From Chryseobacterium sp. CH21 (GTDB taxonomy: Bacteria > Bacteroidota > Bacteroidia > Flavobacteriales > Weeksellaceae), in the NCBI RefSeq assembly GCF_004119445.1, contig NZ_QICI01000022.1, forward strand, positions 1-45,114: a stretch of DNA of 45,114 bases, in the 5' to 3' direction. Below, in pieces: positions 1 to 9,783 of this stretch (positions within the stretch are counted from its first letter, which is position 1; each line of letters begins with the position of its first letter). A program made the position numbers and the translations under genes. The notes beneath the pieces are model-generated. The model had not been told where the DNA came from and did no database searches. It saw nothing but the letters and a program-made list of their open reading frames with translations.

Positions 1-71
1 CTTAAAAGTGCTTCGGGAATAAATTCTAAAACATCTTTAAGTGATATTTTGTGATCTTTAAAAACTGACAT
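1..71 (-). CDS. IS4-like transposase, N-terminal fragment cut by window edge
   Basis: The minus strand reads ATG at 71 and stays open to the window edge, giving about 23 residues that begin MSVFKDHKISLKDVLEF. I recognise this as the start of IS4-type DDE transposases common in Chryseobacterium. That is recognition from memory, not a search. The catalytic DDE residues lie outside the window. The C-terminal part of what looks like the same protein type is at 44928-45114. The fragment is short, so the family call depends partly on the matching terminal repeats. Confidence 0.6.
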   Translation of the reverse strand, partial: MSVFKDHKISLKDVLEFIPEALL

Positions 72-212
72 AAACAATTGATTATCAGCAATAAAGATAC
101 AAAAAATGAAATAATAAAACAAATTAAATGGCTGATAATCAATTAATTAAAATAATAATATTGAATATCTAAAAACAAAAAGTCGGAAGAAAAAATCTTC
201 CGACCATGACTA
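1..212 (-). mobile_element. IS4-like insertion sequence, partial (5' end)
   Basis: This is the right-hand end of an insertion sequence that continues off the left edge of the window. It holds the first codons of a transposase and, outside them, an AT-rich leader and a terminal repeat at 196-212. Read inward on the minus strand the repeat is TAGTCATGGTCGGAAGA. The same 17 bases, also read inward, occur at 44888-44904 beside the 3' end of a similar transposase gene. That match is what identifies both as ends of one IS type. A hairpin (182-190 with 196-204) lies inside the end and may also stop transcription arriving from msrAB. The exact outer base is uncertain by one or two positions. Confidence 0.75.
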
Positions 213-237
213 GCCAAATGGCAGCCTTCCTTTCACA

Positions 238-1353
238 TTACTTTTTATCTAACAACGGAAGATATTTTCCGTATCCTTTACTTTCCATTTCTGCTTTTGG
301 AATAAATTTCAGAGAAGCACTGTTGATACAGTAACGAAGTCCTCCTTTATCCTCAGGTCCGTCTGTGAAGACATGCCCTAAATGGGCATCACCGGTTTTA
401 CTTCTTACTTCTACTCTGGTCATCCCGTGGGTACGGTCCATTTTTTCATCAATTAACCCTTTTGTAATCGGTTTTGAGAAACTTGGCCATCCACACCCGG
501 ATTCAAATTTATCTGTTGAGATAAACAAAGGCTCCCCAGTTGTAATATCTACATAGATTCCTTCACGGGTTTCGTTCCAGTATTCATTCTGGAAAGGTCT
601 TTCTGTGCCGTTTTCCTGAGTAACATTATATTGCTCGGCAGACAGTTTTTCTTTTAAAACCTTTTTATCCTGTTTTTGATAGGTTGGTTTTGGAAGCGGA
701 TTGGCTTTTTTAGCCATTTCAAAAAGTCCCGGTTCAATATGGCAGTATCCACCTGGGTTTTTATCCAGATAATCCTGATGATAATCCTCTGCCTTGTAGA
801 AATTTTTCAATGGAATGGTTTCTACTAATAAGGGCTTACTATAATTTTTTGCCAGTTTCTGAACTTCATCTTTTACCAAAGCTTCATCAGTTTTATTGCT
901 GAAATAGATTCCTGTTCTGTACTGGTTTCCTCTGTCATTTCCCTGCTGATCTTTGCTTGTAGGATCAATGGTTTTAAAATATAGATCAATTAACAGCTTC
1001 AAATCTACCTGCTCAGGATCATATTTTACTTTTACGGTTTCTGCAAAACCTGTTGTATGACTTACTACTTCTTCATAAGTAGGGTTTTGGGTATTCCCAT
1101 TGGCATAACCCACTTCTGTTCCTACCACTCCACGAATTTGTTGAAAAAAATGTTCTGTTCCCCAGAAACATCCACCTGCAAAATAAATCTCTCTAACGTT
1201 TTTGTTATCCATAATTTTCTCATTTTCTTTTTTTATTTCCACTACATTAGGCTTGTTTTTTTTGAAAAGCCCGGATCCCGCAGCAAATACTGCTATACCC
1301 AGAATGATTCCGAGTACAATTAATATATTTTTCATTTTTACCTTTTTATTCAT
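238..1353 (-). CDS. msrAB: Membrane-anchored bifunctional methionine sulfoxide reductase MsrA/MsrB
   Basis: The protein should reduce both S- and R-methionine sulfoxide in damaged proteins outside the cytoplasm. Residues 8-28 form a single hydrophobic N-terminal segment (anchor or uncleaved signal). The MsrA domain follows with catalytic GGCFWG (Cys62). The C-terminal MsrB domain has GCGWPSF (Cys287), HLGHVF and RYCINSASL (Cys342). The two CxxC zinc pairs of many MsrB proteins are absent, as in other fused MsrAB enzymes. The start overlaps the stop of the DUF417 gene (TAATG), suggesting translational coupling. A second ATG six codons on (1335) has AAGG just upstream and is an alternative start. 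It is the last gene of a sigma / anti-sigma / DUF417 cluster, pointing to induction by oxidative or chlorine stress. The 371-aa length is normal for a fused anchored form. Confidence 0.95.
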   Translation of the reverse strand: MNKKVKMKNILIVLGIILGIAVFAAGSGLFKKNKPNVVEIKKENEKIMDNKNVREIYFAGGCFWGTEHFFQQIRGVVGTEVGYANGNTQNPTYEEVVSHTTGFAETVKVKYDPEQVDLKLLIDLYFKTIDPTSKDQQGNDRGNQYRTGIYFSNKTDEALVKDEVQKLAKNYSKPLLVETIPLKNFYKAEDYHQDYLDKNPGGYCHIEPGLFEMAKKANPLPKPTYQKQDKKVLKEKLSAEQYNVTQENGTERPFQNEYWNETREGIYVDITTGEPLFISTDKFESGCGWPSFSKPITKGLIDEKMDRTHGMTRVEVRSKTGDAHLGHVFTDGPEDKGGLRYCINSASLKFIPKAEMESKGYGKYLPLLDKK

Positions 1354-1799
1354 TACTTATTATTTTGAACGATCATGAATCCAAATCCTAAAAGCATAAG
1401 GTCTTTTAAAATAAAGAAATCCGTCACAGGCACTCCATCCACTACTTTCCATACTCCCGGTGTTGTAAATAAATAGCTTAATGTCACCAGAAAAGTTACG
1501 ATCATTCCAATACCTGCATACTTTTTCAATACAGCAAATTTCGCACTAAATATCAGGAGTAATGCAATGATAATTTCTATCGTTCCGATAAGATTTGACA
1601 CTGCCTGGACGCTTATGATTTTATATACGAAAAAAGTTAAGAAATGGTTTTCCACCAAAGGTTTTATAGCTGCAGCTTCTGTAGGGGTAAATTTGAAGAT
1701 ACCAATCCACAGTAAAATAAGCGCTGCTCCGAAAAGGGAGATATAATATCCGATTTTGGATAGTTGAATCTGATGAGATGTGTGTTCTGTTCCGACCAT
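1353..1799 (-). CDS. DUF417 (YkgB/RclC-like) inner-membrane protein
   Basis: This 148-aa protein has about four hydrophobic segments (residues about 18-36, 52-66, 70-86, 94-112) and a final one near the C terminus. The motif [13 protein letters not shown] and the ending [11 protein letters not shown] fit the DUF417/YkgB family. The family includes E. coli RclC, a member of a reactive-chlorine resistance operon, which agrees with the msrAB gene it overlaps by one base. Its biochemical role is not known. A 79-bp gap separates it from the anti-sigma gene upstream and could hold the promoter recognised by the neighbouring ECF sigma factor, though I cannot define that promoter. It is somewhat shorter than typical members. 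Confidence 0.75.
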   Translation of the reverse strand: MVGTEHTSHQIQLSKIGYYISLFGAALILLWIGIFKFTPTEAAAIKPLVENHFLTFFVYKIISVQAVSNLIGTIEIIIALLLIFSAKFAVLKKYAGIGMIVTFLVTLSYLFTTPGVWKVVDGVPVTDFFILKDLMLLGFGFMIVQNNK

Positions 1800-1878
1800 G
1801 TTTTTAAGATTTTAATTAATACTTTATTGCTTTCGAAAGTATAGTCGGAGACATATTAAAATCCTGACAGAAATTTTC

Positions 1879-2148
1879 TCAGAAATTTAATTTATCGATT
1901 ATTTTATTTTTAAAATCCTGAATTTCAGATTCATTTATTTCAGTCTTTTGTTCAGAAAACTTCTTTTTAAAAACTTTATCCAGAAGCGCCAGCTTTTCAT
2001 TGTACATTCTGCACCATTTGCAGATCATCAAATGCATACTGAGCATCCTGTTTTCTTTGGAAGAAATAGATTGGGCATTCCTCTTTTCCATCAGTAAAGT
2101 AGCTTCACTGCATGGTAAAAATAATATATGTAGTATTCTTCTTATCAT
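1879..2148 (-). CDS. Zinc-finger anti-sigma-like protein
   Basis: This 89-aa soluble protein starts 5 bp after the stop of the ECF sigma gene. It carries H39-x3-C43-x2-C46 (SMHLMICKWC) and an earlier Cys13, the arrangement of zf-HC2/ZAS anti-sigma factors, in which the zinc site can sense oxidants. The last 40 residues are charged and helical with no membrane segment, so any sigma-binding protein here would be cytoplasmic. The role (holding the adjacent sigma factor inactive until oxidised) is inferred from motif and position. It could instead be a small zinc protein without sensor function. Confidence 0.75.
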   Translation of the reverse strand: MIRRILHILFLPCSEATLLMEKRNAQSISSKENRMLSMHLMICKWCRMYNEKLALLDKVFKKKFSEQKTEINESEIQDFKNKIIDKLNF

Positions 2149-2153
2149 TTCTC

Positions 2154-2708
2154 TTATGATTTTGAAAACCAGTTAAACTCCAGACATTCTCTCAACTGCA
2201 TTCGGCTTCTTTGCAAAATCTTCCAAAGATTAGTCGTAGAAACGTCTAATTCCTGACTTACTTCCGGTGCTTTTTTTTCTTCGATATAATACATTTTAAG
2301 CAGAATCTTCCATCTGGAGGGCAATTCTTCAATACATTCTTCCAATGTTTTATTAAATTCTGTACTGTCTAAAAGCTCATCATCATCGCCAGAAACATTC
2401 CAGTCATTCAAAACATCATTATTTTTCCATGATCCGGTTTCATCAAAAAAATGATCAAGTCTGATATTCGGTTCTGATTTATATTTTTTACGGTAAAAAT
2501 CCGCAACTTTTCTATTCAGAATAGCCATCAGCCAGGTCAATGCATGACTTTTTCCTTCAAAAGAATCATAAGCAGAATAGGCTGCAAGAAAAACTTCCTG
2601 AACTACATCCTGTGCATCTTCTTTATTCGAAAGCACATACAGTGCTCTCTTCAAAAGTGGTCCTGAATATTGTTCTATCCAGCTTTTCAGCTCTTCATCT
2701 TTTGTCAT
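2154..2708 (-). CDS. ECF sigma-70 factor
   Basis: The 184-aa protein has sigma region 2 (about residues 12-75, with DAQDVVQEVFLAAY and TWLMAILNRKVADFYRKKY) and region 4 (about 125-178, with LPSRWKILLKMYYIEEKKAPEV then VSTTNLWKILQRSR as the recognition helix). The linker contains an aromatic-acidic stretch (FFDETGSWKNND) found in a Bacteroidota ECF subgroup. It heads a minus-strand cluster with an anti-sigma-like protein, DUF417 and msrAB and probably directs their transcription and its own. It is divergent from alaS across 270 bp that contain a perfect palindrome. Confidence 0.93.
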   Translation of the reverse strand: MTKDEELKSWIEQYSGPLLKRALYVLSNKEDAQDVVQEVFLAAYSAYDSFEGKSHALTWLMAILNRKVADFYRKKYKSEPNIRLDHFFDETGSWKNNDVLNDWNVSGDDDELLDSTEFNKTLEECIEELPSRWKILLKMYYIEEKKAPEVSQELDVSTTNLWKILQRSRMQLRECLEFNWFSKS

Positions 2709-2818
2709 TGGAAGTGTTTTTGTCTTATTTCAGATCACAGCGAAGGTAGTAAGTTAAACGGAATTTGCAAAATTAGGAAGATTATTATTGATTATATCCA
2801 TTACAATCCTGCCATCTC

Positions 2819-2851
2819 AAACCTTATAGGTTTTGAAAACCTATAAGGTTT
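2819..2851. repeat. Perfect 16-bp palindrome, single-base spacer
   Basis: The arms 2819-2834 (AAACCTTATAGGTTTT) and 2836-2851 are exact inverted copies separated by one G. It lies between the divergent sigma and alaS genes. There is no terminal T-run on either strand beyond the arms, and neither gene ends here, so a terminator is unlikely. The form suits a dispersed palindromic (REP-like) sequence of flavobacterial genomes; only one copy occurs in this window. Confidence 0.75.
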
Positions 2852-2925
2852 ACTACCCACCCGTTATCAAAACCTATCTCCATTCAAAACATAGCATAAA
2901 ATTATTACAAATCGCTTAAAAATCT

Positions 2926-2933
2926 TAAATTTG
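2926..2933 (+). promoter_or_regulatory. Predicted alaS promoter, -7 element TAAATTTG
   Basis: The octamer matches the Bacteroidota -7 consensus TAnnTTTG exactly and lies 44 bp upstream of the alaS start. No clear TTG occurs at the expected -33 position, so recognition of the upstream element is weak. Confidence 0.5.
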
Positions 2934-2977
2934 CATCTTATCAAAAATTTGATATTAAAAAAAGCAAAAGCAATACT

Positions 2978-5581
2978 ATGACATCACAAGAGATACGTCA
3001 AAAATTTTTAGATTATTTTAAAAGTAAGGAGCACTTAATCGTTCCTTCAGCTCCTATTGTGCTGAAAGACGACCCTACCCTTATGTTTTCCAACTCCGGA
3101 ATGACGCAGTTCAAGGATTTCTTCCTTGGCTACAAAACCCCTACCGCCCCTAGAATTGCCGATACCCAAAAGTGTCTGAGAGTTTCAGGGAAGCACAATG
3201 ATTTGGATGATGTAGGTAGAGATACTTACCACCACACCATGTTTGAAATGTTAGGAAACTGGTCTTTCGGGGATTACTTCAAAAAAGAGGCTATTGCTTT
3301 TGCCTGGGAATTACTGACTGAAGTATACGGAATTCCAAAAGAAAATTTATACGTAACGATTTTTGAAGGGGATGCTTCAGAAAATCTGGACAGAGACCAG
3401 GATGCTTATGACTTCTGGAAATCTCACATTTCAGAGGATAGAATCATCAACGGAAATAAAAAAGATAACTTCTGGGAAATGGGTGAAAGCGGACCATGCG
3501 GACCGTGTTCAGAAATCCATGTTGACTTGAGAACACCAGAAGAAAAAGCTAAAGTTTCAGGACTTGAATTGGTGAATAATGACCATCCTCAGGTTGTGGA
3601 AGTATGGAACCTGGTTTTCATGGAATTCAACAGAAAGGCAGATAAATCTTTAGAGAAGCTTCCTGCTCAGCACGTAGATACGGGAATGGGCTTTGAACGT
3701 CTTTGTATGGCGCTTCAAGGGAAGTCTTCCAACTATGACACCGATGTTTTCACTCCGCTTATTGCTAAAGTTGAAGAACTTTCAGGTAAAAAATATACCG
3801 GAATTTTAGAAGACGAAAAAGATATTGCAATCCGTGTTGTGGTAGACCACATCAGAGCGGTTTCCTTTGCTATTGCAGATGGACAATTGCCATCCAACGG
3901 AGGAGCAGGCTATGTTATCAGAAGAATTTTAAGAAGAGGAATTTCTTATTCTTACCGATTCCTGGATATGAAAGAACCTTTCCTTTACAAATTGGTTGCT
4001 GTGCTGCAGGAACAAATGGGAGCTTTCTTCCCAGAGCTTGAAAAACAAGGAAAACTGGTTTCTGAAGTGATCAAAAGTGAAGAAGATTCATTCTTAAAAA
4101 CAATTGAAAATGGTCTGATCAGAGTAGAAAAGCTGATCCAGCAGACCATTGCAAATAATCAGAAAGTATTACCTAGCGAAGAAGTTTTTGAACTGTATGA
4201 CACATATGGTTTCCCTGATGATTTAACAAGAATCATTGCTGAGGAAAAAGGTTTAACAATTGATGAAGCTGGTTTCAAAGCTGAGATGGAGAAACAAAAG
4301 CTTCGTTCAAAGGCTGATTCTGCTCAGAAAGTTTATGATTGGGTTACCCTAGAAGAAAGAGATGAAAACTTTGTAGGATACGATCAAATTGAATCTGAAA
4401 CGTATATTACAAGATACAGAAAGGTAGAAAACAAAGACGGAGAATTTTACCAGGTGGTACTAAGCAGTTCTCCTTTCTACCCTGAAGGAGGTGGACAGGT
4501 TGGCGACAAAGGGATACTTGAAAATGCAGTTGAGAGCTTTGAAGTACTGGAAACTAAAAAAGAAAATGGATTGATTATTTCGTTGATTAATGGTCTTCCA
4601 AAAGATGCTGGTGCTGTTTTCTATGCTAAAGTAAATGCTTCTGAAAGAAAAAACTCACAGGCTAACCACTCTGTGACTCACCTTCTGCATGAAGCTTTAA
4701 GAGATGTTCTAGGAACTCACGTAGAACAGAAAGGTTCTTATGTAGGTCCTGATTATCTTCGTTTCGACTTCTCTCATTTCAACAAAATGACAGAGGAAGA
4801 ATTAGCACTTATTGAAGAAAAAGTAAACAAAAAGATCAAAGAAAGTATTGCTTTACAGGAGTTCAGAAATATTCCGATTCAGGAAGCTCTGGAAAAAGGA
4901 GCGATGGCTTTGTTTGGTGAAAAATATGGTGACAGCGTGAGAATGATCCAGTTCGGAAGTTCAAAAGAACTTTGCGGAGGAACTCACGTAAAAAATACCA
5001 GCGAAATTGGTCATTTCAAAATCACTTCTGAAGGTTCTGCTGCTGCAGGAATCAGAAGAATTGAGGCTATTTCAGGAGACAAGTCTGAAGAATACTTCAA
5101 CAATCTTGAAAAACAGATTATTGAGCTTTCTCAATTATTAAAGTCTAAAGATGTTGTAAGATCTATCGAAAAACTGATCGAAGAAAATACTTCATTAAAG
5201 GCAGAGGTAGATGCTCTTAAAAAAGAAAAAGCAAAAGGAGAAATCGGAGAATGGAAGAATGCTTATGAGCAGAAAGGCAACAAGCAGCTTCTTGTAAAGA
5301 AAACGTCTCTGGATGCAGGTTCTGTAAAAGACATTGTATTCCAATTGAAGAGAGAAATTCCTTCTTCAGTAACGATTATTCTTTCTGATGCAGACGGAAA
5401 ACCAATGATTACCGTTGGAGTTTCTGATGATCTTGCAGCAGATTATCAGGCTGGAGCTATTGTAAAGGATCTTGCCAAAGAAATCCAAGGCGGCGGCGGT
5501 GGAAACCCTGGCTTTGCAACGGCTGGTGGTAAAAACCTTGAAGGTATAGAAAACGCTTACCAAAAAGCTTTGAGCATCTAA
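2978..5581 (+). CDS. alaS: Alanine--tRNA ligase
   Basis: This charges tRNA-Ala with alanine in the cytoplasm and edits mischarged Ser and Gly. The 867-aa length is standard. The class II catalytic core is N-terminal ([14 protein letters not shown], then [16 protein letters not shown] and WNLVFMEF). The tRNA-recognition helices, the editing domain with zinc ligands ([11 protein letters not shown] near residue 565 and CGGTHV near 668) and the C-Ala domain ending in [14 protein letters not shown] follow. The start [14 protein letters not shown] is the usual one. It is monocistronic with a strong terminator 26 bp after the stop. Confidence 0.98.
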   Translation: MTSQEIRQKFLDYFKSKEHLIVPSAPIVLKDDPTLMFSNSGMTQFKDFFLGYKTPTAPRIADTQKCLRVSGKHNDLDDVGRDTYHHTMFEMLGNWSFGDYFKKEAIAFAWELLTEVYGIPKENLYVTIFEGDASENLDRDQDAYDFWKSHISEDRIINGNKKDNFWEMGESGPCGPCSEIHVDLRTPEEKAKVSGLELVNNDHPQVVEVWNLVFMEFNRKADKSLEKLPAQHVDTGMGFERLCMALQGKSSNYDTDVFTPLIAKVEELSGKKYTGILEDEKDIAIRVVVDHIRAVSFAIADGQLPSNGGAGYVIRRILRRGISYSYRFLDMKEPFLYKLVAVLQEQMGAFFPELEKQGKLVSEVIKSEEDSFLKTIENGLIRVEKLIQQTIANNQKVLPSEEVFELYDTYGFPDDLTRIIAEEKGLTIDEAGFKAEMEKQKLRSKADSAQKVYDWVTLEERDENFVGYDQIESETYITRYRKVENKDGEFYQVVLSSSPFYPEGGGQVGDKGILENAVESFEVLETKKENGLIISLINGLPKDAGAVFYAKVNASERKNSQANHSVTHLLHEALRDVLGTHVEQKGSYVGPDYLRFDFSHFNKMTEEELALIEEKVNKKIKESIALQEFRNIPIQEALEKGAMALFGEKYGDSVRMIQFGSSKELCGGTHVKNTSEIGHFKITSEGSAAAGIRRIEAISGDKSEEYFNNLEKQIIELSQLLKSKDVVRSIEKLIEENTSLKAEVDALKKEKAKGEIGEWKNAYEQKGNKQLLVKKTSLDAGSVKDIVFQLKREIPSSVTIILSDADGKPMITVGVSDDLAADYQAGAIVKDLAKEIQGGGGGNPGFATAGGKNLEGIENAYQKALSI

Positions 5582-5606
5582 AATAGAAACATCTATTATA
5601 AATTTT

Positions 5607-5647
5607 AGCTCCGGCTGTCTCAGAATTGAGACAGCCGGAGCTGTTTT
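5607..5647 (+). terminator. Rho-independent terminator of alaS
   Basis: A 16-bp perfect stem (5607-5622 with 5627-5642) with loop GAAT is followed by GTTTTT. It ends alaS; the right arm is GC-rich (GACAGCCGGAGC). Confidence 0.93.
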
Positions 5648-5657
5648 TACTATATAT

Positions 5658-6019
5658 TATTTTAACGCAAAGTATTTTCTACAATACCTTATAATTTCAG
5701 GAAGCAAAGAATGGAATCAACTTCATTGATTCTGACCAAGCGTGTGTAATAATTATACTCCCATCTACTTTCCCATAAACATCTGTGTCATCCGTGAAAT
5801 CTGTGGGAAATTAAAATGATTCAGGAAAAAGCTTATACAAACCGGATACGTTTTATTTAACGCTAAGGATCGCAAGAAGCTCTCGTGCTATCATCAATAT
5901 TTTCGTTCTCAAAGGCGTTAGACTCAGCTATGAAATGATTGCGTTTTTTGCTAAATGGAATGCCTTTGCGAACGAAAAAAGTAAATGTATAAAAGCTTTA
6001 GCATCTCTGCGTTAAAATA
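5658..6019. repeat. Non-coding segment bounded by 15-bp inverted repeats (MITE-like)
   Basis: TATTTTAACGCAAAG at 5658-5672 is the inverted copy (14 of 15) of 6005-6019. The 330 bp between them have no credible open frame. They hold word-like fragments typical of flavobacterial intergenic repeats: ATCTGTGTCATCCGTGAAA near 5780-5798, and further AACGC/GCGTT words near 5860 and 5920. This makes up most of the 614-bp gap between alaS and the PhoX-like gene. It could be a decayed miniature transposon or an old dispersed repeat. Confidence 0.45.
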
Positions 6020-6159
6020 TACCATTCTTTATTACTAAAATTTTTATCAAAGTCTCTCTATTTATATCCGTTCTAATTATTGATCTTATCTTAACAAACC
6101 ATTACCTAATCTTAAACTATTTGTTTTGTCTTCTTAAAACTTAGTTAATACTATACCTT

Positions 6160-6167
6160 TAGTTTTG
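6160..6167 (+). promoter_or_regulatory. Predicted -7 element TAGTTTTG for PhoX-like gene
   Basis: This is an exact match to TAnnTTTG 28 bp before the start codon of the PhoX-like gene. I see no good -33 element at the standard spacing. Confidence 0.4.
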
Positions 6168-6195
6168 CCTTAATCGAAATTCAAAAAAAGTAATT

Positions 6196-7674
6196 ATGAA
6201 AATTAATCAAACTATTGGAGCTCTATTCCTTGCAGCCATTGTTTTTCAAGGCTGTAACGATGACAATAACGGGGATTCCAATACCCCTGTCAATGACAAA
6301 ATAAAGATTGAAAATTTTTCTAAAGAACCCGCTTTCGTTTATGGAATGCAAGGTTTTGAAAATTTAAATATTACCACTCTTATCTCAAGTTCTGACGTTC
6401 TTCCTGGTTCTCCCGATTTCGTTTTCGGAGGCCAGCCGGACGGAATGGGAATTATGAAAGACCCTAACTCGGATGGCTATCTGATGATCACCAACCATGA
6501 GATCAAACAATCTGTATCAAGAGTATATTTAGATAAGACATTTAAGCCTGTAAAAGGAGAATATATCTTAAACGGAACGGGAGGAATGACAAGATTATGC
6601 TCTGCTACGTTAGCAACTCCTGAAACACATGGTTTCAGCGCATTCCTTACTGCTGGGGAATCTGGTGAAGAAAGTATGGTTCATGCTTTAAATCCATTAG
6701 CACCGGCCTCTCAGGCATCGGATAAAACAAGAGTAAAACCAGCTTTAGGAAAAGCTTCAATGGAAAATGCAGTTCCACTTCCTAAAGATGTTTCTAACGG
6801 AAAATCTTACATCATCATTGGTGAAGATCAGTCTTATTCTTCTTCTCATCAGTCTGCGGGACAGTTGATCATGTATGTAGCCGATACACAGGGAGATCTT
6901 GACAACGGTAAATTGTATTCTTTAAAAAGAACAAACAACAACTATACAGAAACAGATATGACGAAAGGAAGCAGCTACGATGTAGAATTCGTGGAAATTC
7001 CGAACGCCAAAAACCTTACAGGAGCTCAGATCAATCAGAAAAATATTGACAATAACGCCATTCGTTTTTCAAGAGTGGAAGATGTAGATTACAGAAAAGG
7101 AGCAGGAAAAGGAAGAGAAATCTACTTTACCGCTACGGGAGAATCTTCTGACGGTGTAAATCCAAAAGCAGGATTAACGATGTGGGGAAGAGTCTACAAG
7201 CTTGTCCTTAATGCTAACAATATGATGACAGGAAAATTAGAAGTTGTAGCTGAAGGAGATTCTAATCCAGGAAATAATCTTATCAATCCGGATAACTTAT
7301 GTGTGACTGAAAACTTTGTATACATCCAGGAAGACGGAGATTCTTATTACAAAAATGCCAACCACGATTCTTATATCTGGCAGCTGAATATCGCTACAAA
7401 ACAATATAAGCCATGGCTGAACATGAAGCACAACAGAAATGATTCTGCATGGCAAACGGCTTACAACCAATCCGGAGATCTTCAGAAATTCGGTTCTTGG
7501 GAATTCGGAGCAATGGTTGATATTTCTGACATCATCGGAATTCCGAATACATTCTCCGTGAATATCCATTCTCACACGTGGCAGCTGGATAAATTCAAAA
7601 ATCCTGACGGTTCCGGAATCAACACCAACAAAGAAGGTGGACAGATTGTAATCATCAGAAACGTAGAAAAATAG
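6196..7674 (+). CDS. PhoX-like (DUF839) lipoprotein, putative phosphatase
   Basis: The 492-aa protein has a lipoprotein signal (lipobox VFQGC, Cys20) followed by an Asp/Asn-rich tether, so it is exported and lipid-anchored. The body reads as a beta-propeller of the PhoX/DUF839 type: FGGQPDGMGI, YLMITNHE, GGMTRLCSATL, GREIYFTATGE, NPDNLCVTENFVYIQEDGDS and a late IHSHTWQ. PhoX enzymes are calcium/iron-dependent alkaline phosphatases. I cannot confirm every metal ligand here, so catalytic activity is inferred. The next gene (65 bp on, same strand) is a cytochrome c peroxidase, and the pair may be cotranscribed. An alternative is a non-enzymatic propeller lipoprotein. Confidence 0.6.
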   Translation: MKINQTIGALFLAAIVFQGCNDDNNGDSNTPVNDKIKIENFSKEPAFVYGMQGFENLNITTLISSSDVLPGSPDFVFGGQPDGMGIMKDPNSDGYLMITNHEIKQSVSRVYLDKTFKPVKGEYILNGTGGMTRLCSATLATPETHGFSAFLTAGESGEESMVHALNPLAPASQASDKTRVKPALGKASMENAVPLPKDVSNGKSYIIIGEDQSYSSSHQSAGQLIMYVADTQGDLDNGKLYSLKRTNNNYTETDMTKGSSYDVEFVEIPNAKNLTGAQINQKNIDNNAIRFSRVEDVDYRKGAGKGREIYFTATGESSDGVNPKAGLTMWGRVYKLVLNANNMMTGKLEVVAEGDSNPGNNLINPDNLCVTENFVYIQEDGDSYYKNANHDSYIWQLNIATKQYKPWLNMKHNRNDSAWQTAYNQSGDLQKFGSWEFGAMVDISDIIGIPNTFSVNIHSHTWQLDKFKNPDGSGINTNKEGGQIVIIRNVEK

Positions 7675-7739
7675 TTTTAATTCCTTCATATCAAATTAAA
7701 GTATCAATAGAAAATTTCTGTTGATACTTTTTCATACTT

Positions 7740-9553
7740 ATGCATAAACTTTCAAAATACCCGATACTTCTTTTTCTGTACTGTGCAGCAGCGCTTTTTA
7801 CGCTTTATTACTGTAAAAATGACAAGCAGCAACCTGTATACGAAGATCTTGGTTCTGTAAAAAACAGAATTCTCAAAACCAATGCTGATTTTGAAAAGCA
7901 AATCAACGAACTGAAAACCCTGGTTTCTACAGATTCTGATGAAAAACTCCTACAGGAAAAATTTCAGGATCTCAGGAAAACTTACAAAACAATGGAATGG
8001 GCTGTAGAATACTTCCTTCCCCACTCCGCAAGGTTTATCAATGGGCCTGCTCTCCCTGAAATTGAAATGGATGAACATACTGAAATAGAACCCGAAGGAC
8101 TTCAGGTTTTGGAAGAAATGCTCTACCCTTACGATAAAGGAAATAAACAAGAAGTCATCAGAATGCTTAATAAACTTATCAATAAAAGCAACACTATAGC
8201 AACCAACTTTCAGGTTATCACCATCAGTAAAGATCAGGTTTTTGATGCGTTGAGACAGGAAGCATTCAGAATTTCCAGCTTAGGAATTTCAGGTTTTGAC
8301 ACCCCTATTTCGGGAACATTTTTACGGGAAATGCCTTCTTCACTGGAAGGAATTAAAGAAACACTGAGGCAGATCTCCACCAGACGTTCTAAAGATAAAG
8401 CCTTAAAAAGTATTGTAACAGAAATCAATTCAACCATTGAAGTTCTGAAAAGAAACACTGACAAAAATACATTTGATTACGCCAATTTTATTCCGGATCA
8501 TCTGAATAAGATCACAGCCTTGATGCTGGATTTCAAAAATCAGGAGAACATTCCGGATGTTGAAGTCACCACTGCTTTAAACAAAAACGCTGCTACTTTT
8601 TTTAGTAAAAATGCATTTAATCCAAACGCCTTTACTCCAGGAAAAGAATATGCATTTACAGAAGAAAAGGCTGCTCTTGGACATCAGCTTTTAATGATAA
8701 AATTTTATCCAACAGCAACAACCGAAGCTGCGCAACATGTCATATTCCTGAGAAAGCCTTTACAGATGGCCTTGCCAGAGCCATGTCCCTTGAAAATTCT
8801 GAACTGGCGAGAAATACACCTTCTCTTAACTATTCAGGGTATCAGCATGGTCAGTTTTGGGATATGAGAAAGGACGATCTGGAAGGACAAAGCTCAGATG
8901 TAATCTCCAATAAAGAAGAAATGCACGGTGACCTGAATATCATTCTTGCCAAAATCAATCAGGATAAAAACTATCAGGCCGCTTTCAAAAAGATTTATCA
9001 TTCCCAAAAAACAGAGGTATGGCAACTGCAGAATGTACTGGCGAGTTATATCCGTTCTCTGGCGAAATTCAATTCAGGTTTCGATGAATATATGAGAGGG
9101 AATAAATCGGCAATGACGGAAAATCAAAAGCTTGGTTTTAATCTTTTCGTTGGAAAAGCTCAGTGTGCAATATGTCATTTCGTTCCTTTATTCAACGGTA
9201 CCGTTCCCCCGAATTTCAAGAAAACCGAGCAGGAAATATTGGGTGTGGCTGTGAATGCAGAAAACAGAACATTTGACAATGATTTAGGAAGAGGAAAGTT
9301 CCATGAAACAGTTCCTTCATTACAGCATTCCTTCAAAACGCCAACCCTTAGAAATATTCATAAAACAGCTCCTTATATGCATAACGGAGGCTACAAAACG
9401 TTAAAAGAAGTGATGAATTTCTATAACAAAGGTGGTGGAAAAGCTTTTGGGTTTAAAGTAGAAAATCAGACCCTCTCTGATGCACCGTTGCAGCTTACCA
9501 ACAAAGAAATAGAAAATATTATTGAGTTTATGAAAGCACTCAATGATCAGTAA
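7740..9553 (+). pseudogene. Di-haem cytochrome c peroxidase, frameshifted
   Basis: Two overlapping frames together encode one protein of about 604 aa. Frame A runs 7740-8693 and frame B from about 8693 to 9553. One base is missing near 8688-8693 (CTTTTAATGAT), where the A frame leaves LGHQL and the B frame continues DKILSNSNNRSCATCH. The first haem motif CATCH (8729-8743) is readable only in frame B, and the second, CAICH (9164-9178), follows downstream. The helical N-terminal region (about 300 aa) precedes the peroxidase core, as in Bacteroidota CcpA/MauG-type proteins. The N terminus is hydrophobic with Cys25, giving an exported and perhaps lipid-anchored protein reducing H2O2 in the periplasm. 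Both halves keep strong coding character, so a sequencing error or very recent mutation is likelier than old decay. It ends at a terminator. Confidence 0.85.
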
Positions 9554-9586
9554 AACGATTCTAAAACACAACACAGAAAAACAATT

Positions 9587-9622
9587 AAAACTCCTGAAGA
9601 TAATCTGTTCGGGAGTTTTTTA
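9587..9622 (+). terminator. Rho-independent terminator after peroxidase gene
   Basis: Arms 9587-9598 and 9608-9619 pair over 12 positions with one G-T wobble and are followed by T-rich sequence. It lies 34 bp after the peroxidase stop. Confidence 0.8.
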
Positions 9623-9760
9623 TTGGAAATGTAAAGAAAAGGCCGAAAGTCAATCAGAGTAACTTTGTTCTTCAATTTTCTCAGCACAAAATCCATGAAA
9701 ACATTAGATTAAATCAATGTTATACTCTGTTAAAAACTTTTTTACAAGAATAAATATTAT

Positions 9761-9768
9761 TAATTTTG
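9761..9768 (+). promoter_or_regulatory. Predicted -7 element TAATTTTG for DUF5686 gene
   Basis: This exact TAnnTTTG match is 15 bp upstream of the start codon, which implies a very short 5' leader. The -33 region is T-rich without a clear TTTG. Confidence 0.45.
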
Positions 9769-9783
9769 ACCTAGTTTTTTTAC

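Noticed and set aside
182..204. Hairpin first read as an ordinary terminator of msrAB
   Set aside because: The same sequence, as an inverted terminal repeat, occurs at 44888-44904 beside a transposase end, so it is primarily an IS end; a termination role is secondary.
1057..1323. Plus-strand open frame inside msrAB
   Set aside because: It is the antisense shadow of a strongly conserved gene and shows no protein features.
8688..8700. Programmed ribosomal frameshift in the peroxidase gene
   Set aside because: There is no slippery heptamer with downstream structure that I can see, and five other breaks at A/T runs in the window favour error or mutation.
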